Origin: Bacteroidota bacterium
GTDB lineage: Bacteria > Bacteroidota > Bacteroidia > Chitinophagales > Chitinophagaceae
DNA length: 64,000 nt
NCBI GenBank assembly: GCA_013287475.1
Contig: JABDDT010000001.1
Location: 35,339-99,338 of the forward strand
Direction: 5' to 3'
Position 1 is the stretch's first letter; each line of letters starts with the position of its first letter. Below are positions 27,763-36,947 of the stretch, one piece after another. A program made the translations under genes and the position numbers. The notes under the pieces are model-generated. The model searched no databases. It had not been told where the DNA came from and saw only the letters and a list, made by a program, of their open reading frames with translations.

Positions 27763-28485
27763 ATGAAAAACAAAATAATGAAAGGAGGCTTTGAACGGGT
27801 TGTGTTTATAAGCTTTTTTTGGGCTAAAATTTCTCAGGTTGATGCTCAAAGCCTTCCAGTAAGTTCGTATGGTCTACCCTATATTAATAGTATTTCCTTG
27901 TATAAAGAAAGTCTAATAAATCATCCTGAGAAACAAATGATTTCGCTGGCAAATATTTCCGGAATTATCTTGAATTTGGTTTATGCATCCAATAATAATT
28001 TCATGCATAAGAAAATGTATGAAGGGAATGTAAAAACAACCTTTATGAGAAAACCAGCCTATGATGCCCTGGATAGTGCAAGCAGATTTCTGGCCAAACG
28101 CGGACTGGTTTTGGTTATCTATGATGCTTATCGGCCTTATTCAGTCACAGAAAAATTATGGGATAATGTTAATGATGAAAGGTATGCAGCGAATCCATCA
28201 AAAGGAAGCGGACATAACCGTGGCATTGCTGTAGACCTGACACTGGCAGAATTGAAAACGCATAAGTTATTACCCATGCCAACCGGATTCGATAATTTTT
28301 CAGATTCAGCTCATCAGGATTTTAAGATACTAGATATTCATGTCAATGCAAATCGCAATTTATTAAAGCAGGTGATGGAAAAATATGGATTCATCCAACT
28401 GCCCACGGAATGGTGGCATTTCACCTGGCCTGACAATGGTTTTGAAGTTCTTGATCTGGATTTCGACCAATTGAATACATTTTGA
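27763..28485 (+). CDS. ddpX: D-alanyl-D-alanine dipeptidase (VanX/DdpX type, M15)
   Basis: A zinc dipeptidase that hydrolyses free D-Ala-D-Ala, 240 residues. It has a signal-like N terminus (VVFISFFWAKISQVDAQ), so it probably acts in the periplasm. The metal and catalytic motifs SGHNRGIAVDLTL (His and Asp ligands) and LPTEWWHFTWP (Glu base and His ligand) are intact, as is LVIYDAYRPYSVTEKLW. With no vanA or vanH nearby, it is more likely used for D-Ala recycling or wall turnover than for glycopeptide resistance. It is divergent from the L,D-transpeptidase. Confidence 0.9.
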   Translation: MKNKIMKGGFERVVFISFFWAKISQVDAQSLPVSSYGLPYINSISLYKESLINHPEKQMISLANISGIILNLVYASNNNFMHKKMYEGNVKTTFMRKPAYDALDSASRFLAKRGLVLVIYDAYRPYSVTEKLWDNVNDERYAANPSKGSGHNRGIAVDLTLAELKTHKLLPMPTGFDNFSDSAHQDFKILDIHVNANRNLLKQVMEKYGFIQLPTEWWHFTWPDNGFEVLDLDFDQLNTF

Positions 28486-28538
28486 ATAATAAACCCATTT
28501 CAAAATCAGGACCTATTACAGAAGGGTTAACTGGAAGA

Positions 28539-29546
28539 TTATTGTTCTTTCAATACGCGCGGGATTTTTTGTTCCATTAATAACAGATCAGCTAAAACCA
28601 GCGCTGTTACGGCTTCCAGAACAACAGGAACACGAAGTGCGATACATAGATCATGCCTGCCTTTTACTGAAAATAATTCTCTGGTTCCAGTTTCTCTATT
28701 ATAAGTCTCCTGTTCCTTTGGTGTAGATGAAGTGGGTTTTACGGCAATTCTGAATACCAGTTCATTCCCATTGGTAATTCCACCTACAACACCGCCGGCA
28801 TGATTCGTAACAGTTCTTCCTGTTTTATCTGCGATTGCATCATTATGTTGCGATCCAAACATCCTGGCCGCAGCAAATCCGGTTCCAAATTCTATTGCTC
28901 GGATAGCTGGTATTGAGAAAACAGCATGTGAAATCAATGATTCCACACTGTCGAAAAATGGCTCTCCCAGCGAAGCCGGAAGGTTTTTAACCCGACATTC
29001 AAGAATCCCACCTACGGAATCTTTAGCTTCAATGGCTTTTTGAAGCCCTGCTTCGAGATCCTCCAGACCTGCAATTTCTTTTATCTCTGCACGGATCTCT
29101 GTTTGTACAATGTGTAATAATTTTTTAGCAATCACTCCAGCAGCTACCAGGGCAACTGTAAGCCTGCCGCTGAAATGACCGCCACCACGGTAATCTTCAA
29201 AACCCCCGAATTTTTCATGTGCCACAAAATCCGCATGACCTGGTCTTGGTATGGCTCTTAGTTTTTCATAATCACCAGAGCGTGTATTATTATTTTCAAA
29301 CAGTATGGTAATGGGTGCTCCAGTTGTTATATTGTTGAAAATTCCTGTTTTGAAAATTGGCAGATCAGACTCCTGTCTTGGTGTTGTGCCTTTTTGGATC
29401 CCCCCTTTTCTTCTTTCTATATCCGAAATAAAATCTTCCTGAGTTAGTGCCAGACCAGCAGGGCAACCATCCAGGACGAGACCAACTGCCACTCCGTGTG
29501 ATTCACCAAATATGGTCATCCTGAATAATCGTCCAAATGAATTCAT
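28539..29546 (-). CDS. aroC: Chorismate synthase
   Basis: Last shikimate-pathway step, EPSP to chorismate, FMN-dependent. At 335 residues it is slightly short but has the family motifs: FGESHGVAVGLVLDGCPAGL, RPGHADFVAHEKFGGFEDYR followed by GGGHFSGRLT, and the C-terminal signature around GRHDLCIALRVPVVLEAVTA. It is the last gene of the minus-strand aromatic cluster, 1 nt after aroA, so very likely co-transcribed. Confidence 0.96.
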   Translation of the reverse strand: MNSFGRLFRMTIFGESHGVAVGLVLDGCPAGLALTQEDFISDIERRKGGIQKGTTPRQESDLPIFKTGIFNNITTGAPITILFENNNTRSGDYEKLRAIPRPGHADFVAHEKFGGFEDYRGGGHFSGRLTVALVAAGVIAKKLLHIVQTEIRAEIKEIAGLEDLEAGLQKAIEAKDSVGGILECRVKNLPASLGEPFFDSVESLISHAVFSIPAIRAIEFGTGFAAARMFGSQHNDAIADKTGRTVTNHAGGVVGGITNGNELVFRIAVKPTSSTPKEQETYNRETGTRELFSVKGRHDLCIALRVPVVLEAVTALVLADLLLMEQKIPRVLKEQ

Positions 29547-29547
29547 A

Positions 29548-30846
29548 CTAAAATATCTTATCTAATATATGAACAGAAACACCGAGACTTGTAAGATCAT
29601 TAAAAAAATCAGGATAGGATTTATTTATGGCATCAGCTTTTTCAATTTGGACCGGTCCTGCAGCCCTTAAAGCGGCAACGGATGTTGCCATAGCTATCCG
29701 GTGATCGTGCCTTGAATGAACTGTAGCGGATTTTAATTCTTCGACCCCCTTTATCCCCATTATATCATCATTGATCAGGATTTCAATTCCCAGTTTACCA
29801 AATTCCTCCTGAAGAGTATGGGCCCGGTCGCTTTCCTTATGTGCAAGCCTGCTAACTCCTCTAATAAAACTGGAACCATGACATACCGAAGCCAGAGCAA
29901 CCAACGGTGGAAAAAGGTCGGGACAATCAGTTGCATCAAAATGGAATGGCTTCAATTTTTTTCGACGGCCGTCACCTATTTGAATTTCATCGTTTCCAAT
30001 TGACATGGAAATACCTGTATCCTGTAATGCCATTAATATCGCTTTATCAGCCTGAGTTGAACCAGAATCCAAACCATGAAACACCGCCGTTCCTGCAATG
30101 GCTGCTGCCACTAAGAGGAAAGCAGTTCCACTCCAATCACCTTCTACACTATATTCTATAGTACCAGTCGGCTTTATCCAGGTTTCGGAAGAAAAATAAA
30201 ATGAATTATAGTTCCGGTTAACAGGAACCTTTAAACTAAAAGCACGCATAACCGATAACGTGAGATCGATGTAAGGCCGGCTTTTCAGATTACTCACTTC
30301 AATGGTAATATTTTTTGCATCAGAAGCTGCATAGGCCATCAAAAGACCTGTAAGAAATTGAGAGCTAAGTGAACCGTCAGTTTGAATATTTGAAGGGACC
30401 AAAGGACCCTTGATTTGAATTGGCAACCTGCCCATATTTGACCAGACTTCTACACCAAGTTTTGGGAAGACTTCATCAAAAAAATCCATTGGTCTGTTTA
30501 GAAGACTTCCTTCTCCTTCAATGGTAATCCTCGTAGGATTTAATGCAACCAATGGTGCAAACATCCGAATGCCGAGTCCGCTTTCGCCACAGTTTACAAA
30601 ATCATTTACAGGTTTTATGCCTCTGCTTTCAATGAGCAGGGAACCATCGGAAAGATTTTCAATATTTGCTCCTAATGCCCGAATAACACGGAGAGCTGCC
30701 AGGTCATCGTTGGAATGACCCGGGTTGAAAATATGGGTTTTTGCCTGGGAAATCAAAGCAGCCGCACAAGCCCTTTGCATGGAACTTTTGGAAGAAGGCG
30801 CCTGAAGGCTTCCTTTTATTTCAGATGGAAAAATAGTAACGTTCAT
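29548..30846 (-). CDS. aroA: 3-phosphoshikimate 1-carboxyvinyltransferase (EPSP synthase)
   Basis: Joins shikimate-3-phosphate and PEP. The 432-residue protein has KGSLQAPSSKSSMQRACAAA with the substrate-binding Lys/Ser, NCGESGLGIRMFAPL, the DGSLSSQFLTGLLMA loop, FDATDCPDLFPPLVALASVC and the SHKESDRAHTL-like stretch (LAHKESDRAHTLQEEF), then DHRIAMATSVAAL. The usual NAGTA motif near the N terminus reads NCGESGLGIR, as in other Bacteroidota and class-II-like variants. It lies between aroB (6 nt) and aroC (1 nt). Confidence 0.94.
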   Translation of the reverse strand: MNVTIFPSEIKGSLQAPSSKSSMQRACAAALISQAKTHIFNPGHSNDDLAALRVIRALGANIENLSDGSLLIESRGIKPVNDFVNCGESGLGIRMFAPLVALNPTRITIEGEGSLLNRPMDFFDEVFPKLGVEVWSNMGRLPIQIKGPLVPSNIQTDGSLSSQFLTGLLMAYAASDAKNITIEVSNLKSRPYIDLTLSVMRAFSLKVPVNRNYNSFYFSSETWIKPTGTIEYSVEGDWSGTAFLLVAAAIAGTAVFHGLDSGSTQADKAILMALQDTGISMSIGNDEIQIGDGRRKKLKPFHFDATDCPDLFPPLVALASVCHGSSFIRGVSRLAHKESDRAHTLQEEFGKLGIEILINDDIMGIKGVEELKSATVHSRHDHRIAMATSVAALRAAGPVQIEKADAINKSYPDFFNDLTSLGVSVHILDKIF

Positions 30847-30852
30847 TATAAA

Positions 30853-31884
30853 TTATCTGGCGCGGGCAATTGAATAGAGTAATTTTTCCAGGTGAGACAT
30901 GGGGATCGGTTTAATCACTGCTTTACCTAATTTTTCCAGCAATACATAATTCATAATATCCCTTGTCTTTTTTTTATCCATACGCATAATCTCAATTACT
31001 TTCCCGAAATCGACCGGAATATCAATAGGTAACCCATATTGCTGCAACAGTCCCGTTACTCGGGCTGTTTCTTTAAAATTCAGCATTTCTTCAGAAATAA
31101 GACATGCTGCTTTAATTCCAATGGATATTGCATGTCCGTGTGGTAAATGATAAACATTTTCAACTGCATGTCCAAGGGTGTGGCCAAAATTCAAAAGACG
31201 GCGTTCATTCCCTTCAAATTCATCTTGCTTTACGATAGCCGTCTTAATCATTACGTTTTTTCGAATAAGTTCGCTTAACGCTTTTTTATTTTTTCTGTAA
31301 CTGTGAATGGAATTTTTTTCGAGTTCATGAAATAACGAAGCATCTTTAATTGCAGCATGTTTGATAACTTCTGCATATCCGTTTACCCATTCCTCCACAG
31401 GGAGGGATTGTAAAAGTGACACATCATAAAATAGGAATCCCGGCTGGCGTATCACCCCGATCATATTTTTATAATTGCCAATATCTATTCCATTTTTACC
31501 GCCAATGGACGCATCCACCATTCCAAGAATAGAAGTAGGTACAAATCCAAAAGGAACGCCGCGCATATAAATAGAAGCGACATAACCTGTAATATCGGTT
31601 ACTACACCTCCTCCTACTCCTATGATGGTTGTCTGCCGGTCTGCACCAAAGCTTATAAGCTGGTCAATAATCTGATCAACAATGTATTGAACCTTGAATG
31701 ACTCCCCTGCAGGAATCTGGATGAATTTTAATCCCTTAAAATACTTTTTGTGATGATCGTAAATATGCTGGTCTGTTATAAAAATAGACCTGTCTTTCTC
31801 TACAAGGTTACCAATATTCGCAAAAGATGCATCAAAATAGCAGGTAGTTCTGGAAGCAGAAAATGAAAAAGTCTTTTTCAGCAT
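30853..31884 (-). CDS. aroB: 3-dehydroquinate synthase
   Basis: Second shikimate-pathway step, converting DAHP to dehydroquinate with NAD+ and a metal. At 343 residues it shows GVGGGVVTDITGYVASIYMR, GFVPTSILGMVDASIGGKNG, IGVIRQPGFLFYD, NGYAEVIKHAAI and the metal-ligand region RRLLNFGHTLGHAVENVYHL with PHGHAISIGI. All catalytic motifs are present. It lies 15 nt after the DAHP synthase gene and 6 nt before aroA. Confidence 0.96.
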   Translation of the reverse strand: MLKKTFSFSASRTTCYFDASFANIGNLVEKDRSIFITDQHIYDHHKKYFKGLKFIQIPAGESFKVQYIVDQIIDQLISFGADRQTTIIGVGGGVVTDITGYVASIYMRGVPFGFVPTSILGMVDASIGGKNGIDIGNYKNMIGVIRQPGFLFYDVSLLQSLPVEEWVNGYAEVIKHAAIKDASLFHELEKNSIHSYRKNKKALSELIRKNVMIKTAIVKQDEFEGNERRLLNFGHTLGHAVENVYHLPHGHAISIGIKAACLISEEMLNFKETARVTGLLQQYGLPIDIPVDFGKVIEIMRMDKKKTRDIMNYVLLEKLGKAVIKPIPMSHLEKLLYSIARAR

Positions 31885-31899
31885 ACAATGATATATTAC

Positions 31900-32985
31900 T
31901 TAAGAATTCATCACTTTATTCTGGTGATTAATACTTTCCATGTGTACTGCGTCAAAATATTTTGTAATGAATTCCTGGCTTAGACCAAGTTTATCTCCTT
32001 TCCTGAAGGCTCTTTCCAGGATAGCGTTCCAGCGGTTTGTTTGCAGGATCGTAATATTATTATCCTTTTTATATTGTCCGATTTTTTCAGAAATCTTCAT
32101 CCTTTCACTGATGATCTGCATAAGTTCGTCATCGAGCTGGTTAATCTGCTGTCTTAATTTTTCAAGAGCCGCATGATATTCTTCTGAAGCCACATCCTCA
32201 TTACGCCAGCGTATACTGCTGACCAGTTCGCCGAGTTTGGCAGGTGTGATTTGTTGTTTGGCGTCGCTCCATGCTTTATCGGGATCGATATGACTTTCGA
32301 TAATCAGTCCGTCGAAATCCAGGTCTATCGCTGTTTGGGCAACTTCCTGAAGAATATCCCGGCGTCCGCATATATGGGATGGATCATTTATGAATAACAT
32401 TCCCGGATGACGTCGTTTCATTTCAATTGCCAGATGCCACATGGGTGCATTTCGGTATTCTGTGTTTCCGTAAGAGCTAAAACCCCTGTGAATGAGACCT
32501 ATTTGTTTTATGCCGGCTTTGGAAACACGCTCAACAGCACCAATCCAAAGTTCAAGATCGGGATTGATTGGATTCTTGATAAGCACCGGAACATCAACTC
32601 CTCTCAGGGCGTCTGCAACATCCTGTACGCTAAAAGGATTTACTGTGGTTCTGGCACCGATCCAAAGTACATCCACGTCAAAATGCAGAGCGTCTTCGAC
32701 CTGTTTGGCCGTGGCAACTTCCACAGCTACAGGAATACCCGTGATGTCCCGGGCCTTTTGCAGCCAGGCCAGTCCTTTGGTTCCTATACCTTCAAAACTT
32801 CCAGGACGGGTTCTGGGTTTCCATATGCCTGCACGCATAATATCTACTTTGCCGGTTTCCTGCAACTGTACAGCTGTTTGGATTACCTGCACTTCCGTTT
32901 CTGCACTGCAGGGACCTGAAATAATCAGCGGACGCTTTGCCCACGCTGCCTGGGTTATTTCTTTCATTGATTTTGATGCTACCAT
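31900..32985 (-). CDS. Bifunctional DAHP synthase / chorismate mutase (type II, AroQ)
   Basis: Controls entry into the pathway (PEP plus erythrose-4-phosphate to DAHP) and also commits chorismate to Phe/Tyr. Residues 1-260 are a type I-beta DAHP synthase (RPLIISGPCSAETEVQVIQT, AGIWKPRTRPGSFEGIGTKG, WIGARTTVNPFSVQ, LIHRGFSSYGN). Residues 265-361 are an AroQ chorismate mutase (KLRQQINQLDDELMQIISER, KISEKIGQYKKDNNI). This fused form is frequent in Bacteroidota. PheA and TyrA here lack their own mutase domain, so this enzyme should supply prephenate to both. Confidence 0.94.
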   Translation of the reverse strand: MVASKSMKEITQAAWAKRPLIISGPCSAETEVQVIQTAVQLQETGKVDIMRAGIWKPRTRPGSFEGIGTKGLAWLQKARDITGIPVAVEVATAKQVEDALHFDVDVLWIGARTTVNPFSVQDVADALRGVDVPVLIKNPINPDLELWIGAVERVSKAGIKQIGLIHRGFSSYGNTEYRNAPMWHLAIEMKRRHPGMLFINDPSHICGRRDILQEVAQTAIDLDFDGLIIESHIDPDKAWSDAKQQITPAKLGELVSSIRWRNEDVASEEYHAALEKLRQQINQLDDELMQIISERMKISEKIGQYKKDNNITILQTNRWNAILERAFRKGDKLGLSQEFITKYFDAVHMESINHQNKVMNS

Positions 32986-33027
32986 GAGTATTGGTTTGTA
33001 TATCTTTTCTTAATGTGGCAAAAGAAA

Positions 33028-34692
33028 CTATCTTGTATTCGCATCATTCATACGAATCCTTCTCCCCTTGTAATTCTTGCCATCTATAGCTCTGATCATC
33101 TGGGGAGCCGATTTTCTGTCAATCTCGATCCAGCTGTTCATTTCCTTCATATCAATTTTCCCCAACACGTCTTTTCTCAGGTCGCTCATATCCAATACAA
33201 ACTGAAGAAAGCTGGCTTTATAGAAACCATCCTTAGTTCCAAGATTCACAAATAATTTTACAAAATCACCGTTTCCGGGAGAAAATGAGGGGCGCGGTGA
33301 TCTGACTGCTCCAATAGGTATACGTTCTCTTGGTCCGCGTGAAGGTGCCTCTCTTTCTCTTTGTACACGCACATTCAGGTCTTCCGCATTTTCATAATAT
33401 TTTAGAAATCGCGTAAATTCCTGAGCTGCTACTCTTTTCAATACATCCTCTTTGCTCACATCTGCAAATTTTTCTTCCATCATGGGAACATATGATTCAT
33501 AGTCCCCGTGACTGATATCTGCATTCAGTAATTTATCCATAAAATGAAAAAACTGCTTGCGACAAACATCTTTTCCGGTCGGTACTTCCACTTTATGAAA
33601 AGGTACTTGTACAATGCGTTCTATCTGACGGAGTTTTCCGATTTCTCTTGAATGGATAATCGACAAACAAACTCCAGTATTTCCAGCCCTTCCTGTCCTA
33701 CCACTTCTGTGGGTGTAGATTTCCACATCATCCGGCAACTCATAATTAATAACATGGGTAATTCCCTGCACGTCAATTCCGCGGGCCGCTACATCTGTAG
33801 CAATGAGCAGCTGCAATGATTTCTCCCTGAATTCGCCCATAACTTTATCCCGTTGCTGCTGGGTCAGATCACCATGCAATGCATCGATATCGTATCCTTC
33901 CCGTGTAAGTTTTTCAGAAATATTTTGCGCATCTGCTTTGGTGCGCGTAAAAATAATTCCGTAAATACCCGGGTTAAAATCAATCAATCGTTTTAGCGCT
34001 TCATAACGATGATGCGCATTTGTGACAAAAAACTGGTGATCTATATTTTTGTTGGCTGTATTCTTGGTACCAACAGTTATTTCCATTGGATCCTTCATAT
34101 ACTTTCGGCTTACCCTTTTAATTTCAGCAGGCATTGTTGCACTAAATAACCAGGTAGCATCCCGTTTGGGCGTATTCTGAAGAATAAATTCGATATCATC
34201 CTGAAATCCCATATTCAGCATTTCATCTGCTTCATCAAGCACCACATATTTTATCTCTTCCAGATTGATGGCTTTCCTTTCGATCAGGTCAATGAGCCTG
34301 CCTGGTGTTGCAACGACAATTTGAACACCCCTTCTTAAATCCCGGATCTGCATACCAATTGAAGCACCGCCATATACAGCCAAAACCTGAACAGCAGCCA
34401 TATATTTTTTGAAAAGTTCCAGTTCACTTACAATCTGCATACAGAGTTCTCTTGTCGGACAAACAATAAGTGCCTGGGGAAATCTTTGTTCAGCTTTCAA
34501 TAGTTGCAACAATGGCAGCCCAAAAGCTGCAGTTTTACCGGTTCCGGTTTGTGCAAGACCGACCAGGTCCTTGGTGCCACTCAATAAAACCGGAATTGCT
34601 TTTTCCTGTATGGGGGTGGGTTGGGTATACCCTAAAGAGGTTATAGCCTTCAGAAGGTTCTCCTGTAACCCAAGCCCTTCAAATGTACTCAT
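33028..34692 (-). CDS. DEAD-box RNA helicase with DbpA-type C-terminal RNA-binding domain
   Basis: A 554-residue RNA helicase of the DeaD/CsdA group. Motifs in order: Q motif GYTQPTPIQEKAIP, AQTGTGKTAAFGLP (I), PTRELCMQIVSE (Ia), VATPGRLIDL (Ib), VLDEADEMLNMGF (II), FSATMP (III), IIFTRTKADAQ (IV) and THRSGRTGRAGNTG (VI). A basic linker and a DbpA RNA-binding domain follow (DFVKLFVNLGTKDGFYKASF to GKNYKGRRIRM). It interrupts the aromatic amino acid cluster and has its own TAnnTTTG box, so it may be transcribed separately. DeaD-type enzymes act in ribosome assembly and mRNA decay in the cold. Confidence 0.95.
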   Translation of the reverse strand: MSTFEGLGLQENLLKAITSLGYTQPTPIQEKAIPVLLSGTKDLVGLAQTGTGKTAAFGLPLLQLLKAEQRFPQALIVCPTRELCMQIVSELELFKKYMAAVQVLAVYGGASIGMQIRDLRRGVQIVVATPGRLIDLIERKAINLEEIKYVVLDEADEMLNMGFQDDIEFILQNTPKRDATWLFSATMPAEIKRVSRKYMKDPMEITVGTKNTANKNIDHQFFVTNAHHRYEALKRLIDFNPGIYGIIFTRTKADAQNISEKLTREGYDIDALHGDLTQQQRDKVMGEFREKSLQLLIATDVAARGIDVQGITHVINYELPDDVEIYTHRSGRTGRAGNTGVCLSIIHSREIGKLRQIERIVQVPFHKVEVPTGKDVCRKQFFHFMDKLLNADISHGDYESYVPMMEEKFADVSKEDVLKRVAAQEFTRFLKYYENAEDLNVRVQREREAPSRGPRERIPIGAVRSPRPSFSPGNGDFVKLFVNLGTKDGFYKASFLQFVLDMSDLRKDVLGKIDMKEMNSWIEIDRKSAPQMIRAIDGKNYKGRRIRMNDANTR

Positions 34693-34711
34693 ACGGTTCT
34701 AAAATTTTGCG

Positions 34712-34719
34712 CAAAGGTA
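34712..34719 (-). promoter_or_regulatory. Putative -7 box of the DEAD-box helicase gene
   Basis: On the minus strand TACCTTTG fits TAnnTTTG, 19 nt before the helicase ATG. It suggests the helicase (and possibly the genes after it) can be transcribed independently of the pheA attenuator. Confidence 0.42.
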
Positions 34720-34723
34720 ATCT

Positions 34724-34762
34724 ATTAAGCTTAAAGCCTAAGGCTTAAGGCTCAATGCTTAA
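34724..34762. repeat. AAGCCT/AGGCTT palindromic repeat patch
   Basis: TTAAGCTTAAAGCCTAAGGC continues as TTAAGGCTCAATGCTTAA. It holds the perfect palindrome AAGCCT-A-AGGCTT (34734-34746) and several half-sites. It lies between tyrA and the helicase promoter box. A related AAGCTTTAGCCTTTAAGC patch lies at 48254-48283. Confidence 0.4.
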
Positions 34763-34814
34763 CGATAATCTGGAAATACGTCTTTTACAACAACCCTGCT
34801 AATTATTAAGTGTT

Positions 34815-35663
34815 TCATTTTAAAATTCTCCGGATTTTATTTGCATTTTCCATCAGTTGAAGTAAGTAATCATAGTTTTCCTTTTCGAGGCAACTTTTGA
34901 ATTTACGTAACTGTGTTATATGTTCATTTAAAACATCCAATACATTATCGCGATTTTGCATAAAAATAGGTCCCCACATAGCCGGGCTACTTTTCGCCAG
35001 CCTGACCGTACTTTCAAAACCACCACCTGCAAGTTCAAAAATAGCATCCTCTTCTTTTTCTTTTTCCAAGACAGTATTGGCCAGCGCAAAGGAAGTGATA
35101 TGGGAAATATGACTCACATAGGCTGCATGAACATCATGACTTTCCGCTTCCATATTCACAAGGGACATTCCCAAAATGGTATAAATATTTTCAATCAGCG
35201 CCAGGGCTTCCGGGTCAGATTTTTCTCTTTCACAGATCACACAGGAACGGCCCTTAAATGCATCGTGAACAGCTGCTTCAGGGCCACTATATTCAGTTCC
35301 CCACATCGGATGAGTTGCAACAAACCGATTTCTGTTAGGATGATCGGATACGAATTTGCAAAGGGCATATTTAGTTGATCCGGCATCAGCCACAATTTGC
35401 TTTGAAGTAACAAGGTCCAGGATAGTCTTCATTACAGGCAGTGTTACATCAACCGGAATAGCTACATATATTAAATCACTTTGTTTAACTGCCTCCTCCA
35501 ATGGTAATACTTCGTCAATGATTCCAAGTTCCAGCGCTTTGAGGGCCGAAGTGCCGCTTCGGCTCACCCCAATAACCTTTTTGACCATGGCATGATCTTT
35601 CAAACCGAGACTAAAAGATCCGCCGATCAAACCAACCCCAACTACAGTGACCGTATTAAACAT
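34815..35663 (-). CDS. tyrA: Prephenate dehydrogenase
   Basis: NAD(P)-dependent conversion of prephenate to 4-hydroxyphenylpyruvate for tyrosine. The 282-residue protein starts with a Rossmann motif (VTVVGVGLIGGSFSLGLKDH) and has IYVAIPVDVTLPVM, the VADAGSTKYALC segment and ATHPMWGTEYSGPEAA with the catalytic-type His region. A helical dimerisation domain with ISHITSFALANTVLEKEKEE follows. There is no ACT or chorismate mutase domain. It overlaps the end of the aminotransferase gene by 8 nt, supporting one mRNA. Confidence 0.94.
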   Translation of the reverse strand: MFNTVTVVGVGLIGGSFSLGLKDHAMVKKVIGVSRSGTSALKALELGIIDEVLPLEEAVKQSDLIYVAIPVDVTLPVMKTILDLVTSKQIVADAGSTKYALCKFVSDHPNRNRFVATHPMWGTEYSGPEAAVHDAFKGRSCVICEREKSDPEALALIENIYTILGMSLVNMEAESHDVHAAYVSHISHITSFALANTVLEKEKEEDAIFELAGGGFESTVRLAKSSPAMWGPIFMQNRDNVLDVLNEHITQLRKFKSCLEKENYDYLLQLMENANKIRRILK

Positions 35664-36849
35664 GTTGAATTGGTTTTATAAATCCAGCTTTTTTTATTCT
35701 TTCCAAACTTTCAAGAATTTTTTCTTCTGGAGCACATAGACTTACCCTGATATACTTGTTACCGGCAGTCCCAAAAATGCCGCCCGGTGTTACAAATACA
35801 TTGGCATTATATAATAAAAGATCGCTCAGTGAATACCCATCAGCAATTCCATCGGGGACTTTTGCCCAAACAAAAAGTCCCCCCTGTTTTTTAGAAAACC
35901 GGCACCCCAATCCTTCAAGTAATGTTTCCACAGCTGATTTTCGAATACGGTATAATTTATTTACTTCTTCATACCAGGATGCTGGGAGAGACAAGGCTTT
36001 TGCTGCTGCAAGTTGCAGGGGAAGAAACATTCCACTGTCCATATTACTTTTAAACCGAAGTACATTTTCGATATGCTTTGATTTGGCTATCATCATACCA
36101 ACGCGCCATCCGGCCATATTGTGCGATTTACTGAGTGAGTTAAGTTCAATAACGTAATCGCAGACTCCTTCGGACTGCAATATGCTCATAGGTTCATCAT
36201 TTAGAATAAAACTATAAGGATTATCATGAACGAGCAGGACATGATTCTCTTTTGCAAATGAAAGCAATTCTTCAAAAAGATCTTTTGTTGGCATTTGTCC
36301 CGTTGGCATTTGCGGATAATTCACAAACATCAATACTGATTCCTGGCTAGTCTGTTTTTTCATGACCAATTGCTTCAATTCTTTGAAATCAGGCAACCAG
36401 TTATTCTCTTCCTTTAATTCATAAGCAACCAGATTGGCACCGGCCAGTTTTGCGGCACTCTGGTAAGTTGGATAACCCGGATTGGGAATTAATACAAGGT
36501 CCCCTTTATCCACATAAGTCATACAAATATGCATAATCCCCTCTTTGGATCCCGCCAGCGGGAGAATTTCCAGATCAGGATTTAGGTTTACATCATACCA
36601 TTCCTTGTACCAACCTGCCATCGCCTTTCTCAAAATAGGTGACCCTCTATAACTTTGATATGCATGGGTATTTGGTTTATTGCTCTCTTCATTCAATATT
36701 CTGATCACATCAGGATGAGGAGCCTGGTCAGGGCTGCCGATGCCAAGGCTTATAATATTTTTACCTTCCCTGTTGAGATCGTCTATCTCCCGTAATTTTT
36801 TAGAAAAATAGTACTCCCCAATTCCCTCGAGTCTTTGTGCTGTCCTCAT
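35656..36849 (-). CDS. PLP-dependent class I aminotransferase, probably aromatic
   Basis: A 397-residue fold-type I aminotransferase. ISLGIGSPDQAPHPDVIRIL opens the family pattern. PLAGSKEGIMHICMTYVDKG, PNPGYPTYQSAAKLAGANLV and the PLP-lysine motif ELNSLSKSHNMAGWRVGMMI are intact. Closest general types are aspartate/aromatic and LL-diaminopimelate-like aminotransferases. Because it sits between pheA and tyrA, overlapping tyrA, it likely does the final transamination of phenylpyruvate and 4-hydroxyphenylpyruvate. That specificity is inferred from context. Confidence 0.9.
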   Translation of the reverse strand: MRTAQRLEGIGEYYFSKKLREIDDLNREGKNIISLGIGSPDQAPHPDVIRILNEESNKPNTHAYQSYRGSPILRKAMAGWYKEWYDVNLNPDLEILPLAGSKEGIMHICMTYVDKGDLVLIPNPGYPTYQSAAKLAGANLVAYELKEENNWLPDFKELKQLVMKKQTSQESVLMFVNYPQMPTGQMPTKDLFEELLSFAKENHVLLVHDNPYSFILNDEPMSILQSEGVCDYVIELNSLSKSHNMAGWRVGMMIAKSKHIENVLRFKSNMDSGMFLPLQLAAAKALSLPASWYEEVNKLYRIRKSAVETLLEGLGCRFSKKQGGLFVWAKVPDGIADGYSLSDLLLYNANVFVTPGGIFGTAGNKYIRVSLCAPEEKILESLERIKKAGFIKPIQHV

Positions 36850-36947
36850 TGTTGAAAGCTTTTATAATATTTTCGATGTTAAATACTTTTAAAAATCATT
36901 ATAAACATTAAAACATATTCAGCCTGGCAGAATTTTAATTTTGCAAA

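Noticed and set aside
27763-28485. Glycopeptide resistance cluster suggested by the VanX-type dipeptidase
   Set aside because: No VanH, VanA or two-component genes are nearby, and the protein has a signal-like N terminus, unlike cytoplasmic VanX.
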